Shown: positions 24,321-31,902 of the stretch, in pieces
Numbering within the stretch: the first letter of the stretch is position 1
Layout of the letters: each line of letters begins with the position of its first letter
Notes under the pieces: generated by a model
The model's input: only the letters and a program-made list of their open reading frames with translations
The model's database searches: none
What the model was told of the DNA's origin: nothing
NCBI GenBank assembly: GCA_937880335.1
Contig: CALFLJ010000054.1
Span: forward strand, 1-31,902
Direction of reading: 5' to 3'
Length of the DNA stretch: 31,902 nucleotides
DNA from: an uncultured Succinatimonas sp.
GTDB lineage: Bacteria > Pseudomonadota > Gammaproteobacteria > Enterobacterales > Succinivibrionaceae
Position numbers and translations under genes: made by a program

Positions 24321-26058
24321 GGTTAGCCTCTTTTATAAGGTTGTAAATTCTGATTAGCTCATGATGAGATGCAAATCCAGTTAAGTTTAGATCAGATGCT
24401 TTTAAGCCATAGAATTGAGCGCGCCCCTCTAAATGATCCTTAACGTTTTGATAAGTTTCAGCACCAAATAGATTGCTTAGTGCTTTTGCATAGTCTGCAT
24501 CATTTAAGGTATTTGTTGTTTTTGCTTCTAATACCTTTATAAGACAGTTGTAGAATCTTAGTTTTTCAAGAGGAAAGTTTTCTTGATTGTAGTTAGCAGT
24601 CCAGGAAGCATAGGTTAAAGCAGGTTCATATTGTTGTGCTGCAAGAGCTATCAAGCATTTAAGTTCACCTAAACGTAAAGTCTCCCATGCTGTACCCTCA
24701 TCAGGTAGAACTCCTAGAACTTGTAAAACTAAAGTTGAGTTATCAAAATCCTCATTATCAAGTTCCTCTAAATAGTTTTCATATGTTTCAGCAGATTCTT
24801 GAGATTGAGGTAGTGATAGTAATGAATCTTGAAAATCTATTGCAGCATTAAGATTGTTATAGATCAAATCATCTACTGGATAAATTTCACTCATGCCTGG
24901 AACTATAATACGATAAACTGGAATGCCTAAATTTTTATAAGCTCTGACATAGATATCAAATCCTAATTTTGCAATCATGTATCTTAAGGCTTTGTATTGA
25001 TCATGAGTTGAACCTGAAAAATCCCAAGCAATAAATCGATAATCAGGAACCTCCCTAAACATTTGCATAGGAAGAAGCCCGGTTGAATCTACAAAATGAC
25101 TTTCTAGATTTACTGTATCTGATGTGCGCTCAAGATCAAATGTAGGTTCTTCAAAATTATCAAGGTCACTAAAAGACCTTCCTTGCATAAGTTCAGTTAA
25201 GGTTCTATCTAAGGCAACCTCAAATATTGGATGAGCTCCAAATGACGCAGTGCAAGTGCCATTACGTTGATTGATTAGAACAACGCAAACAACAGGAAAT
25301 TTGCCACCTAAGGATGCATCATAACAAATAGCTTTAATTCCACCACCTTGTAACTGAGCTAATGTTTCCTTTGATTTTGGATATTTTGAAATAATCTCTA
25401 AAGGAATTTCAGGCAGGCTTAATCCTCTACTTATAATTTCTTTTTTTACATAACGCTCAATAATCTCTGATAGTCCTTGTACTAATGCCTCATATTCTGT
25501 ATTACCTGCACTCATACCATTTGAGCCATAGAGATTATCTAAAAGATTTATAGGAAAGTATACAATTTCTCCATTTCTTGCATTTACAAATGGAATAGAA
25601 CATACGCCTCTGGAGAAAGAAGAGGATTGCAGATCTACAAGACCCTCCATTGTTACACCATTTTCTTGACAATAAAATCGGCGTAAGGATACATTTAAAA
25701 TATCATTTGGGACAGAGTTATCATCTTTTTTTATTTCAGTCCATTTTTCATCAGGGAAATGTACAAATGATGCATTGGAATTCTCAAGACCTAAGTAGTA
25801 GTCTGAAAAGACATTGTGAGTTGAAAGACGCTCAAAAAGTTCGCCATATGCTGATGCTAATGCTGCATCATGGCTTGATCCTTTTCCATTAGAATAAATA
25901 CATGGGCATGATGTTATTGCCAAATGTACGGAGAATACATTAGGTAGTGGGTTTAACCAATCTGTTTCTATAACCTCAATCTTTAATTTTTCTAAGATAG
26001 ATTTAAATCTACTTAGGGTTGTTTCTAGAGGAGCATCTTTACCAATAATAGTTGTCAT
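24301..26058 (-). CDS. ycaO: YcaO, ribosomal protein S12 methylthiolation accessory protein
   Basis: Full-length relative of E. coli YcaO (585 versus 586 residues), the prototype of the YcaO superfamily. E. coli YcaO enhances RimO-dependent beta-methylthiolation of an aspartate in S12; the exact chemistry is not settled. Typical segments are KDAPLETTLSRF, DWLNPLPNVFSVH, SNGKGSSHDAALASAYGELFERLS (ATP-binding region) and the Glu-rich SEIIERYVKKE. The C-terminal third (about 430-585) is a helical, TPR-like extension present in the E. coli type. The C terminus lacks the proline-rich ending of azoline-forming YcaO proteins, and no precursor peptide or docking partner lies nearby, so a housekeeping role is more likely than natural-product synthesis. 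It is divergent from the gene at 26150. Confidence 0.92.
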   Translation of the reverse strand: MTTIIGKDAPLETTLSRFKSILEKLKIEVIETDWLNPLPNVFSVHLAITSCPCIYSNGKGSSHDAALASAYGELFERLSTHNVFSDYYLGLENSNASFVHFPDEKWTEIKKDDNSVPNDILNVSLRRFYCQENGVTMEGLVDLQSSSFSRGVCSIPFVNARNGEIVYFPINLLDNLYGSNGMSAGNTEYEALVQGLSEIIERYVKKEIISRGLSLPEIPLEIISKYPKSKETLAQLQGGGIKAICYDASLGGKFPVVCVVLINQRNGTCTASFGAHPIFEVALDRTLTELMQGRSFSDLDNFEEPTFDLERTSDTVNLESHFVDSTGLLPMQMFREVPDYRFIAWDFSGSTHDQYKALRYMIAKLGFDIYVRAYKNLGIPVYRIIVPGMSEIYPVDDLIYNNLNAAIDFQDSLLSLPQSQESAETYENYLEELDNEDFDNSTLVLQVLGVLPDEGTAWETLRLGELKCLIALAAQQYEPALTYASWTANYNQENFPLEKLRFYNCLIKVLEAKTTNTLNDADYAKALSNLFGAETYQNVKDHLEGRAQFYGLKASDLNLTGFASHHELIRIYNLIKEANLENIQE

Positions 26059-26149
26059 TGTTTTTACCAGTGAACATAAACCATAAATTTTTCTTATTGC
26101 ACTATGATAGCATATTGAGAAAATGGCGTTTTTTTAAATGAGGATGGCG

Positions 26150-26896
26150 ATGGAAAATAAGCCTTGCGATGATAGTGGGGTTATGAAGGCTGAAACTTTT
26201 ATTGGAAAAGCCTTGCAATCTAAGAGACGAATTTTTGGCGATAAAAGTGGTAAAGAAAGTTTAGGGGTGCAGGATATTTTACCTGAGGAGGTAAAATTAC
26301 GTATTGAGAAATTTAACAAAACACTTAATTATGAAGGGAATGAAATGAGGGGAAGAAGAGAAAAAGAAGCATTTATAAAAGATAAAAGAATGACCAAAGA
26401 GGATTCTGTACAAGTTGATACTTTATTTTATGATAAAGCAAGTAAACTCAAGGAGCGGTTAAAAAAAGAAAAAGCACATTTAGCTAACAGTAGTATGCGA
26501 AATTTACGGCTATTTATAGTAATTGTGATCTGTTTTGGTGCATTCTTTGCTTATAGATATTGGCAAGATAGAGATCCTTGGACGGCAGAGGTTATTGGCT
26601 TATCTCAAATGCTTCCCTACAAATTTGACGAAGAAACTACGCTAGTTTCAATTTCAGATAAACCATATGAATTTATTATAAATTTAGAGAAATCATCAAA
26701 AGCTTTTGATGGATTAAGTTTGGAAGATAAGGATAAAAAAATAACTAATTTTATTCAGCAAGGAAAAAATTTATGTTCAATTAGCTTGTTTTCTAGGGCT
26801 ATTGATAAAGGAAAAAAGATCATAGTACACATTACAGATGATAAGAAAAGCTTTGAAAAATCTATTACTGTTGCATCATGTGAACAAACAAAATAA
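26150..26896 (+). CDS. Unrecognised single-pass membrane protein
   Basis: I do not recognise this family. Three in-frame ATGs occur at 26138, 26144 and 26150; the last has AGGA 5 nt upstream and is preferred (248 residues). The N-terminal 118 residues are highly charged and Lys/Glu-rich, with likely helical or coiled stretches around 45-110. One strong transmembrane segment follows at about 119-137, preceded by Arg/Lys, so the charged part should be cytoplasmic. The C-terminal domain (about 140-248) would be periplasmic, with two cysteines that could form a disulfide. No signal peptidase or lipobox site is seen. It is divergent from ycaO and followed by the structured region before asd. The bitopic layout recalls division or envelope scaffold proteins, but that is only a topology comparison. 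Confidence 0.7.
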   Translation: MENKPCDDSGVMKAETFIGKALQSKRRIFGDKSGKESLGVQDILPEEVKLRIEKFNKTLNYEGNEMRGRREKEAFIKDKRMTKEDSVQVDTLFYDKASKLKERLKKEKAHLANSSMRNLRLFIVIVICFGAFFAYRYWQDRDPWTAEVIGLSQMLPYKFDEETTLVSISDKPYEFIINLEKSSKAFDGLSLEDKDKKITNFIQQGKNLCSISLFSRAIDKGKKIIVHITDDKKSFEKSITVASCEQTK

Positions 26897-27145
26897 AATC
26901 ATTTTAAGATCTGATCTGCATCTCAAAACGGGAGATTAAGATTTTAAATAAAACTCAACAAGGTTTTGTTTAATCGACAGTAAAAAATAAGATTTGAGGA
27001 TCTTAATCTAAGTTACAGCTTCAAATACAGAAGCTAAAATATAAAATCTTACTACTTAAAAAAGTAGGGATTTTATGGAAATAAATGAATTTAATTTTTA
27101 TCGACTAATAGTTGATATTTAGCATGTTTATTTAGGTGAGACACT
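26897..27145 (+). promoter_or_regulatory. Highly folded region upstream of asd
   Basis: Several inverted repeats crowd into 249 nt. AGATTAAGAT (26933-26942) pairs with ATCTTAATCT (27000-27009). TTAAGATC (26904-26911) could instead pair with GATCTTAA (26999-27006), so the two are mutually exclusive. AGCTTC/GAAGCT (27017-27035) follows. A long hairpin comes next with stems ATAAAATC/GATTTTAT and CTACTT/AAGTAG (27041-27076). ATCGACT/AGTTGAT (27100-27116) is an imperfect palindrome. A 15-codon ORF starting at 27075 ends at 27122; it is not rich in Lys, Thr or Met. The lysine riboswitch pattern is not visible. It may be an asd leader, a 3' region of the upstream gene, or both. Confidence 0.45.
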
Positions 27146-28261
27146 ATGCAAAAAGTTGGCTTAATCGGCTGGAGAGGAATGGTTGGATCTGTGCTCATGG
27201 AGCGCATGCAACAGGAAAATGATTTTGCCTTAATAGATCCTGTTTTTTTCTCAACATCTCAAGCAGGACAAAAAGCTCCATCCTATAATGGTAAGGATTA
27301 TGGAACTTTGCAGGATGCTTATAATTTAGAAGCATTAATGGCTATGGATATCATTATCACCACTCAAGGTGGTGATTACACCTCGAAAATGTACAAGCCA
27401 TTACGTGATGCAGGTTGGAAGGGATATTGGATTGATGCAGCTTCTACATTACGTATGGAAGAGGACACAAAGATTATCCTAGATCCAGTAAATCACGATG
27501 TTTTAGACAAAGCTTTAAATAATGGATGCTTGTCTTATATTGGTGGTAACTGCACTGTAAGTTTACTTTTGGTAGCTTTAGCTGGTTTAATTAAACAAGG
27601 TTATGTTAAGTGGATTTCCACTCAGACTTATCAGGCAGCTTCTGGTGCTGGCGCTAAGAATATGCGTGAGCTTTTAAATCAGATGGGGTGCTTACATGAC
27701 TGTGTTAAGAGTGAATTAGCAGATCCTAATAGTTCTATTTTGGATATTGAGCGCAAAGTTCGTACCTGTATGAATTCAGAGAGTTTCCCAACTGATAATT
27801 TCACAGCTCCTTTGGCTGGAAGTGTATTACCTTGGATCGATAAAGAATTAGCGAATGGACAGAGTCGCGAAGAGTGGAAGTCCATGGCGGAGGCAAACAA
27901 GATCTTAGGTTATAAGGATGGCAAATTACCAATTGATGGTAACTGCGTACGAATTTCCTCTTTACGTTGCCACAGTCAGGCTTTGACTATCAAGCTGACT
28001 AAGAATATCAGTATTCCTGAGATTGAGCAGATGATAGCGGAAGATAATGATTGGGTAAGAGTAGTTCCAAATCATAAAGAGGAAACTTTACGCGAGTTAA
28101 CCCCTGCTTTTGTTTCAGGTGGTCTGCAAGTTCCTATTGGACGTTTACGTAAGATGAATATGGGACCTAAATTCTTATCAGCTTTCACTGTAGGTGATCA
28201 GTTGCTGTGGGGCGCTGCAGAACCTTTGCGTTGCATGCTTAGACAGATTATTGGTAAATAA
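27146..28261 (+). CDS. asd: Aspartate-semialdehyde dehydrogenase
   Basis: Reduces aspartyl phosphate with NADPH to aspartate semialdehyde, the branch point to lysine, diaminopimelate, threonine and methionine. The 371 residues (E. coli 367) begin with the nucleotide-binding VGLIGWRGMVGSVLMERM. The active-site cysteine is at 136 in GGNCTVSLLL, followed by TYQAASGAGA and the catalytic histidine in SLRCHSQALTIKL. This layout matches the gram-negative type with QGGDYT. AGGTGAG precedes the ATG. It stands alone between the folded upstream region and a terminator. Confidence 0.97.
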   Translation: MQKVGLIGWRGMVGSVLMERMQQENDFALIDPVFFSTSQAGQKAPSYNGKDYGTLQDAYNLEALMAMDIIITTQGGDYTSKMYKPLRDAGWKGYWIDAASTLRMEEDTKIILDPVNHDVLDKALNNGCLSYIGGNCTVSLLLVALAGLIKQGYVKWISTQTYQAASGAGAKNMRELLNQMGCLHDCVKSELADPNSSILDIERKVRTCMNSESFPTDNFTAPLAGSVLPWIDKELANGQSREEWKSMAEANKILGYKDGKLPIDGNCVRISSLRCHSQALTIKLTKNISIPEIEQMIAEDNDWVRVVPNHKEETLRELTPAFVSGGLQVPIGRLRKMNMGPKFLSAFTVGDQLLWGAAEPLRCMLRQIIGK

Positions 28262-28284
28262 TTAGGTTCCTTATAAGTTAGAAG

Positions 28285-28315
28285 ATGGTTCGAGTAAAAT
28301 CGAGCCATTTTTTTT
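28285..28315 (+). terminator. Terminator after asd
   Basis: ATGGTTCGA (28285-28293) pairs with TCGAGCCAT (28300-28308) with one G-T pair and a 6-nt loop, followed by a run of eight T (28308-28315). It lies 23 nt after the asd stop. Confidence 0.88.
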
Positions 28316-28363
28316 ATTTAAGAAAATCATTTATATGCCGTTAAAAAATTATCTAAGGGGGAT

Positions 28364-28864
28364 ATGATGATTTGTTCTGAACTTAATACAAAGCTATTGG
28401 TTGATGAGTCACAACTTGGAGATCGACTTAATAGATCTTTGCAAGATAATCATCGTGCTGATTTCTCGTTAATGCTGGCTATGTTATCAAAGGATGTCAC
28501 AGACGCTCCAAGACTTGATAATAGCTTACCTAAAAATCATGATTATGATTTAAGATCGAAATTTAATTTAGGTCCTGAAATAAAGTTTTACGCACAAGAT
28601 AATGATCTTAAAAGAGCTGAGGAAATGTCAGCCCTTTTCTTAAAAGGTAACTTGAGAGATGTTTTTTTAGCTCAATGCATAAAACAAGAACCTTTATTGA
28701 GTGCAGAGAGAATGTTAGACCCTGAGATAGAAGCAAATTTAAGTCCATTAGAACAGACAAAATTAAAAATGAATAGTGAAGGTTTAAGTTGTGAAATGAT
28801 TGAAAAATCACATCATGATTTGTCTGTTCTTGATGAAATAAATGCTTCTAGAAGCTTATTATAA
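28364..28864 (+). CDS. Small cytoplasmic protein, possibly VC2046/SO_2500 family
   Basis: A 166-residue protein without signal or membrane segment. AGGGGG lies 2-7 nt before the two adjacent ATGs (28364, 28367). The N-terminal stretch SQLGDRLNRSL then RADFSLMLAMLSKDV resembles what I recall of the VC2046/SO_2500 family of Vibrio and Shewanella, whose function is unknown; I hold this assignment only moderately. The remainder is acidic and probably helical, and could be partly disordered. It lies alone after the asd terminator and converges on the patB-like gene, sharing a palindromic TTATAA at the two stop codons. Confidence 0.6.
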   Translation: MMICSELNTKLLVDESQLGDRLNRSLQDNHRADFSLMLAMLSKDVTDAPRLDNSLPKNHDYDLRSKFNLGPEIKFYAQDNDLKRAEEMSALFLKGNLRDVFLAQCIKQEPLLSAERMLDPEIEANLSPLEQTKLKMNSEGLSCEMIEKSHHDLSVLDEINASRSLL

Positions 28865-30031
28865 TTTTGATATTACATTAAAAGTTCTATTTAGGGCTTC
28901 AGATAATATAGATCTAGGACAAGCTAGATTTATGCGTATAAATCCAATTCCTCCTTTGCCGTACCTATCACCATCACAGAAATAAACTTTCCCTTCTTTT
29001 AAAAGCTTTTCTGTAAGTTCAAGCGAGCTTATAGGAAGAGATCTACAATCAACCCACGCTAAATATGTAGCCTCAAGTGGAATAAGTTTTAGTTTTGGCA
29101 GTTTTGTCTTTATGAAATTACATAGGTATTGATAGTTTGTTTCTATGTAATCATTAAGTTCATAAAGCCAGGATGCACTTTCGTTATAGGCTGCAACTGT
29201 AGCCATAGCTCCTGCCTGTCCTACTTCACATATTTCGTTAATATTGATAGAACGATCAATACGCCTTCTAATTTCAGGATCTTTTGCAATAATATATGAA
29301 TTTTTCAGACCTGCAAGATTAAATGCTTTACTAGCTGATTTTAAAACAACAAGCTTGTCTTTTAAAATTTCGCTCCAATTTAACATAGAGTAAAACACAG
29401 AGTTGTTAGGTCGTATATCACAATGAATTTCATCTGAAATAACAGTTATATTATATTTTGCACATAATAAAGCTAATTTATTTAACTCATCATAACTCCA
29501 TAGCCTACCTGCAGGATTATGCGGGTTGCATAAAAGCAAAAATCTGGCCCTTTCATTGGAAAATTGTTGCTCTAATTTTGAAAAATCAATTGTATAGTGG
29601 CAATTTTCATCTAGGAGCAACTGATTATCTACAGTTTCAACTCCAGTGTTTCGTAAAGAAGAAAAAAAGCAATTATAGACAGGACTTTGAATAATGACTT
29701 GTTCCCCGTTTAAAGCAAGAGCCATTAAAGTTGCACTTAAAGCAGGAATAACTGCAGGACTAAGTAAAATCCACTCTTTATTTATAGATACATTATCTCT
29801 TCTTTTTATCCAATCTATAACAGCATCATAATAATCATCGCCTACATATCCGTATCCAAAAATTCCTGAAGAAACGTATTTTTCTAAGGTTTTTTGTATC
29901 TGAGGGGCAACCTTAAAGTCCATGTCCGCAACCCATAATGGAAGCGTGTCTTTAGGTACTGTGCTATATTTTTCGCACCCAATTGAACGACGATCGATTA
30001 TCTCATCAAAATTATAAGTCATATTTTCCAT
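28859..30031 (-). CDS. PatB/MalY-type cystathionine beta-lyase (PLP)
   Basis: Fold-type I PLP enzyme that probably cleaves C-S bonds of cystathionine or other cysteine conjugates, yielding pyruvate and ammonia. The 390 residues equal E. coli MalY. Typical features are DRRSIGCEKY, LWVADMDF near the N terminus, GIFGYGY, CNPHNPAGR, SDEIHCD, and KSASKAFNLAGLK with the PLP lysine at 235. MalY also represses the maltose regulator MalT in E. coli; nothing here shows whether this one does. The start could be ATG 30031 or, three codons in, ATG 30022. Either lies within the end of the DUF3737 gene, so the two are co-expressed. Its stop overlaps the converging gene at 28859-28864. Confidence 0.9.
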   Translation of the reverse strand: MENMTYNFDEIIDRRSIGCEKYSTVPKDTLPLWVADMDFKVAPQIQKTLEKYVSSGIFGYGYVGDDYYDAVIDWIKRRDNVSINKEWILLSPAVIPALSATLMALALNGEQVIIQSPVYNCFFSSLRNTGVETVDNQLLLDENCHYTIDFSKLEQQFSNERARFLLLCNPHNPAGRLWSYDELNKLALLCAKYNITVISDEIHCDIRPNNSVFYSMLNWSEILKDKLVVLKSASKAFNLAGLKNSYIIAKDPEIRRRIDRSININEICEVGQAGAMATVAAYNESASWLYELNDYIETNYQYLCNFIKTKLPKLKLIPLEATYLAWVDCRSLPISSLELTEKLLKEGKVYFCDGDRYGKGGIGFIRINLACPRSILSEALNRTFNVISKL

Positions 30032-30875
30032 CTAATGTATGAATGTGGCAGTTAGCATTTTTTTTGCAGAATTCATCGTTTATAAGATTTTTTATTCCAT
30101 ATGCTCTTATGATTCCTGAGGTTGGATTTTTTACTGATGTGATAGTATTTGTAACATCACAATTGAGGTCTTCTGAATATTCAAACGCTAAATCACAGTC
30201 ACTATCCATTTCGCAATTTTCTAAAGTTAAACCTTTTGTGTAGCATAAAGGTTGTGTTCCCTTTATTTTGCAATTTATAAGATGCAGGTTTTTCGAATGC
30301 CACCCTAAGTCTTCACCATCTAGAGTGCTATTTATGACAGTAATATTCTCAGCTTCCCAGAAAGCATCTTTACTATTTAGGTTACTATTTGTAATGGTTA
30401 AATTGCTACATCCTTGGAATGAGTAATTGCCGTTTAAGGTTAAAGAATTTACGGTAATATTTTTACTGTTTAAACAAAGATAATCACCATTTTCGATTTT
30501 GCAATTATCTATAAGAACATTCTCACAGTCCCAAAGAGTTTCAAGCGCATCAGAAAGTACAAGATTTCGTAAATTTAACTTGTTCATTTTGCGAAACATT
30601 TTTGGGGCATCAATTTTACAGTCTGACATGTTAAGATTACTTGAGTACCACAGTGCAGCTCTTGCATCTTTTGTAAAAATGCAGTTTTGAATTTTAAAAT
30701 AATTAACATGCCAAAAAGGATATTTTCCTTGAAACTCGCAATTTTTTGCAATTATATTAGTGCATTCTTTTAATGCAGATTCGCCTTGTGTAATAGTTAC
30801 ATTTTCAATACAAAGATTTTGGGAATTAAATAAGGGGCGTTCGCCACCAAATGTTTTATTAGAAATATTTTTCAT
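30012..30875 (-). CDS. DUF3737 family protein, predicted parallel beta-helix
   Basis: Function unknown. The 287-residue sequence matches my memory of DUF3737: FGGERPLFNSQNL and GESALKECTN near the start, RAALWYSSN, PKMFRK, ALETLWDCENV, SKDAFWEAENITV, GEDLGWHSKNL, LAFEYS and SVKNPTSGIIRA. Repeated turns of about 20 residues with Asn, Cys and short hydrophobic strands (the NCKI, NCEF, NSNL type) indicate a right-handed parallel beta-helix. There is no signal peptide, so it is cytoplasmic. It contains sixteen cysteines, unusually many. The gene overlaps the C-S lyase gene by 20 nt and lies 102 nt after smrA. No clear ribosome-binding site is seen; AGATC/GATCT (30887-30903) forms an inverted repeat 12 nt before the ATG, and a TATAAT box lies at 30926-30931 on the minus strand. 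Confidence 0.85.
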   Translation of the reverse strand: MKNISNKTFGGERPLFNSQNLCIENVTITQGESALKECTNIIAKNCEFQGKYPFWHVNYFKIQNCIFTKDARAALWYSSNLNMSDCKIDAPKMFRKMNKLNLRNLVLSDALETLWDCENVLIDNCKIENGDYLCLNSKNITVNSLTLNGNYSFQGCSNLTITNSNLNSKDAFWEAENITVINSTLDGEDLGWHSKNLHLINCKIKGTQPLCYTKGLTLENCEMDSDCDLAFEYSEDLNCDVTNTITSVKNPTSGIIRAYGIKNLINDEFCKKNANCHIHTLDGKYDL

Positions 30876-30886
30876 ATGAGTACGTC

Positions 30887-30931
30887 AGATCAAAATGAGA
30901 TCTTATAAAGTTAAAGGCGGGCACAATTATA
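30887..30931 (-). promoter_or_regulatory. Possible promoter/operator of the DUF3737-patB pair
   Basis: A perfect TATAAT (minus strand, 30926-30931) has no good -35 at the usual distance. Downstream, AGATC (30887-30891) and GATCT (30899-30903) form an inverted repeat in the leader. It suggests separate expression from smrA, but the evidence is slight. Confidence 0.3.
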
Positions 30932-30977
30932 AGTATGGAGACGAAATTTTATAATTCAATGCCATTTAAAAATTTTT

Positions 30978-31601
30978 TTAACGACGAGCATGGATTTCAC
31001 GATTTATTGCCTTAGCTTTATCCCCTTTTTTAAGAATAATCATTAAGGCTCCAGCACCACCTTTCCATTGTGGGGCTGAATGAAAAGCTAAAACCTCAGG
31101 GATTTGTTTTAACCAATGGGCAACGTAGCTTTTTATAATAGCTTTCTCTTTACGTAGTTCGCCTTTTCCGTGCACAATTAAAATACACCTAAACTCTTTT
31201 TCCTTTGCAAAAGATATGAAGTCCATAACCATGTCATAAGCCTTCTCAATTGTTTTACCATGTAAATCAATGTAATCAGCCTCATGGTATTCACCTGCGC
31301 GTAATCTTGACACTACATAAGGTTGAACCCCAGCTTTTCTGTATTCTAATATTTCATTAGGCCCTACCATATTAACAAAAGCTGATGATGCACCGTCAGA
31401 CTCAACTTCAGGTAAGCGGGTTGCCGAGGCCTGTCTTATTTTAGCTGTACTTTTATCTAGAACTTTAGTAGTAACTGCTACTTTGTCTTGGAAAAGTGGT
31501 TTTATATCAGCAGTTTCGCGAACAAATTGTTTTAAATCATCGCTATCTTGTGCAATTTCTTCATTTAGTAGGGATAAAAATTCAGAATCTTTGTTGGGCA
31601 T
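30978..31601 (-). CDS. smrA: Smr-domain endonuclease SmrA
   Basis: Small MutS-related domain protein, a predicted nuclease; E. coli SmrA (YdaL) has DNA nicking activity in vitro, while the related SmrB cleaves mRNA at collided ribosomes. The 207 residues (E. coli SmrA 187) have a variable N-terminal part, then the segment EYRKAGVQPYVVSRLRAGEY that resembles SmrA. The Smr domain runs from about 108 to 195 with IDLHGKTIEKAY (LDLHG-type motif at 112-115), IVHGKGELRKEKA and GGAGALMIIL. The basic end KAINREIHARR also fits SmrA better than SmrB. GAGGA lies 7 nt before the ATG. Confidence 0.9.
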   Translation of the reverse strand: MPNKDSEFLSLLNEEIAQDSDDLKQFVRETADIKPLFQDKVAVTTKVLDKSTAKIRQASATRLPEVESDGASSAFVNMVGPNEILEYRKAGVQPYVVSRLRAGEYHEADYIDLHGKTIEKAYDMVMDFISFAKEKEFRCILIVHGKGELRKEKAIIKSYVAHWLKQIPEVLAFHSAPQWKGGAGALMIILKKGDKAKAINREIHARR

Positions 31602-31733
31602 TATTTTTCCTCAAATTTATGGCTACTTATTTTAGCACAATAAGAACTAAGCTTAATTTATGATAATTGATAGAGATTTTTAGAAAATAGCTTTTAAATT
31701 AAGTCTATGTTAGTTTGGATTTTTTATGAAAAT

Positions 31734-31902
31734 CTATATTGTATTGTCTGCTTTAATAAAAAATACGCTAGTTAAAGTTAGCAAAAAGACAATAAAAAGT
31801 AGGGTGTTGCGGATTTTTAAGGTTATTTTGCAAGCGCTTTCCTCTGACGGAGCTTGAGTCCCTCCTAAAATTTTAATCCTTTGTTTTATATCATTGTATA
31901 TG
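31734..31902 (-). CDS. 3' end of a probable membrane-anchored protein (partial)
   Basis: An open frame enters from the right edge and ends at TAG (31734-31736) after 55 codons. The visible C terminus has a polar stretch (LGGTQAPSEESACKI), basic residues, then one strongly hydrophobic segment of about 18 residues (starting LLFIVFLLTL) and a short polar end, like a C-terminal membrane anchor. I cannot name it from this fragment. It points the same way as smrA, whose start is 132 nt further on; no terminator is seen between them. The opposite strand holds a 43-codon ORF at 31726 that I consider a shadow. Confidence 0.5.
   Translation of the reverse strand, partial: IYNDIKQRIKILGGTQAPSEESACKITLKIRNTLLFIVFLLTLTSVFFIKADNTI

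Noticed and set aside
24301..26058. YcaO as part of an azoline peptide (RiPP) cluster
   Set aside because: Length and N-terminal sequence match E. coli YcaO; there is no precursor peptide, dehydrogenase or docking protein, and the neighbours are housekeeping genes.
26897..27145. Lysine riboswitch before asd
   Set aside because: I could not find the conserved L-box core segments; the stems present do not match its layout.
30978..31601. SmrB (ribosome collision nuclease)
   Set aside because: The segment before the Smr domain and the basic C terminus resemble SmrA (YdaL) more closely.
1..31902. Mobile element, prophage, CRISPR or toxin-antitoxin system
   Set aside because: No transposase, integrase other than XerD, spaced direct repeats, att-like duplications or toxin-like pairs were seen.

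Overview
The window is about 32 kb of AT-rich chromosome densely packed with housekeeping genes. Gene content and order point to a gammaproteobacterium: coaE-zapD-yacG joined to lptD-surA-pdxA-rsmA, lolB-ispE, xerD, ycaO, smrA and fxsA. The low GC and frequent TTG/GTG starts would suit an anaerobic gut lineage such as Succinivibrionaceae, but that placement is inference, not something the sequence proves. I see no rRNA, tRNA, insertion sequence, prophage or CRISPR array.

Layout. (1) 350-8940, minus strand: one tight run coaE, zapD, yacG, lptD, surA, pdxA, rsmA, rsmC, mostly with 1-4 nt overlaps, ending in a clear terminator at 308-340. It joins CoA synthesis, cell division, gyrase control, LPS export, outer-membrane chaperoning, pyridoxal phosphate synthesis and 16S rRNA methylation. 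(2) 9053-10431, plus: a small lipoprotein overlapping xerD. (3) 10757-13207, minus: aroQ-accB-accC, with structured RNA between accB and accC. (4) 13546-19435, plus: glyA-ribD-ribE-ribH-nusB-thiL, tightly coupled, followed by a lipoprotein FKBP isomerase and a terminator. (5) dsbD (minus), divergent from fxsA and an EamA transporter (plus). (6) 22882-26058, minus: ycaO-lolB-ispE. (7) Plus: an unrecognised single-pass membrane protein, a long folded leader, asd, and a small protein resembling the VC2046/SO_2500 family. (8) Minus: smrA, then a DUF3737 beta-helix protein overlapping a PatB/MalY C-S lyase. (9) At the right edge, the 3' end of a probable membrane-anchored protein.

The most striking feature is coaE. 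The only start codon with a Shine-Dalgarno sequence (ATG at 8940) is out of frame with the P-loop and the rest of the kinase. A run of nine A at codons 4-6 lies exactly where a one-base shift restores a normal 208-residue CoaE. Either translation or transcription slips there, or one A is missing from the assembly. Other points worth a look are a hairpin that may bring the accC ribosome-binding site to its start, a tandem 14-nt repeat in the glyA leader, competing stems upstream of asd, an LptD with three cysteines instead of four, and the DUF3737-PatB pair. I do not see a clearly new multi-gene defence or mobile system.
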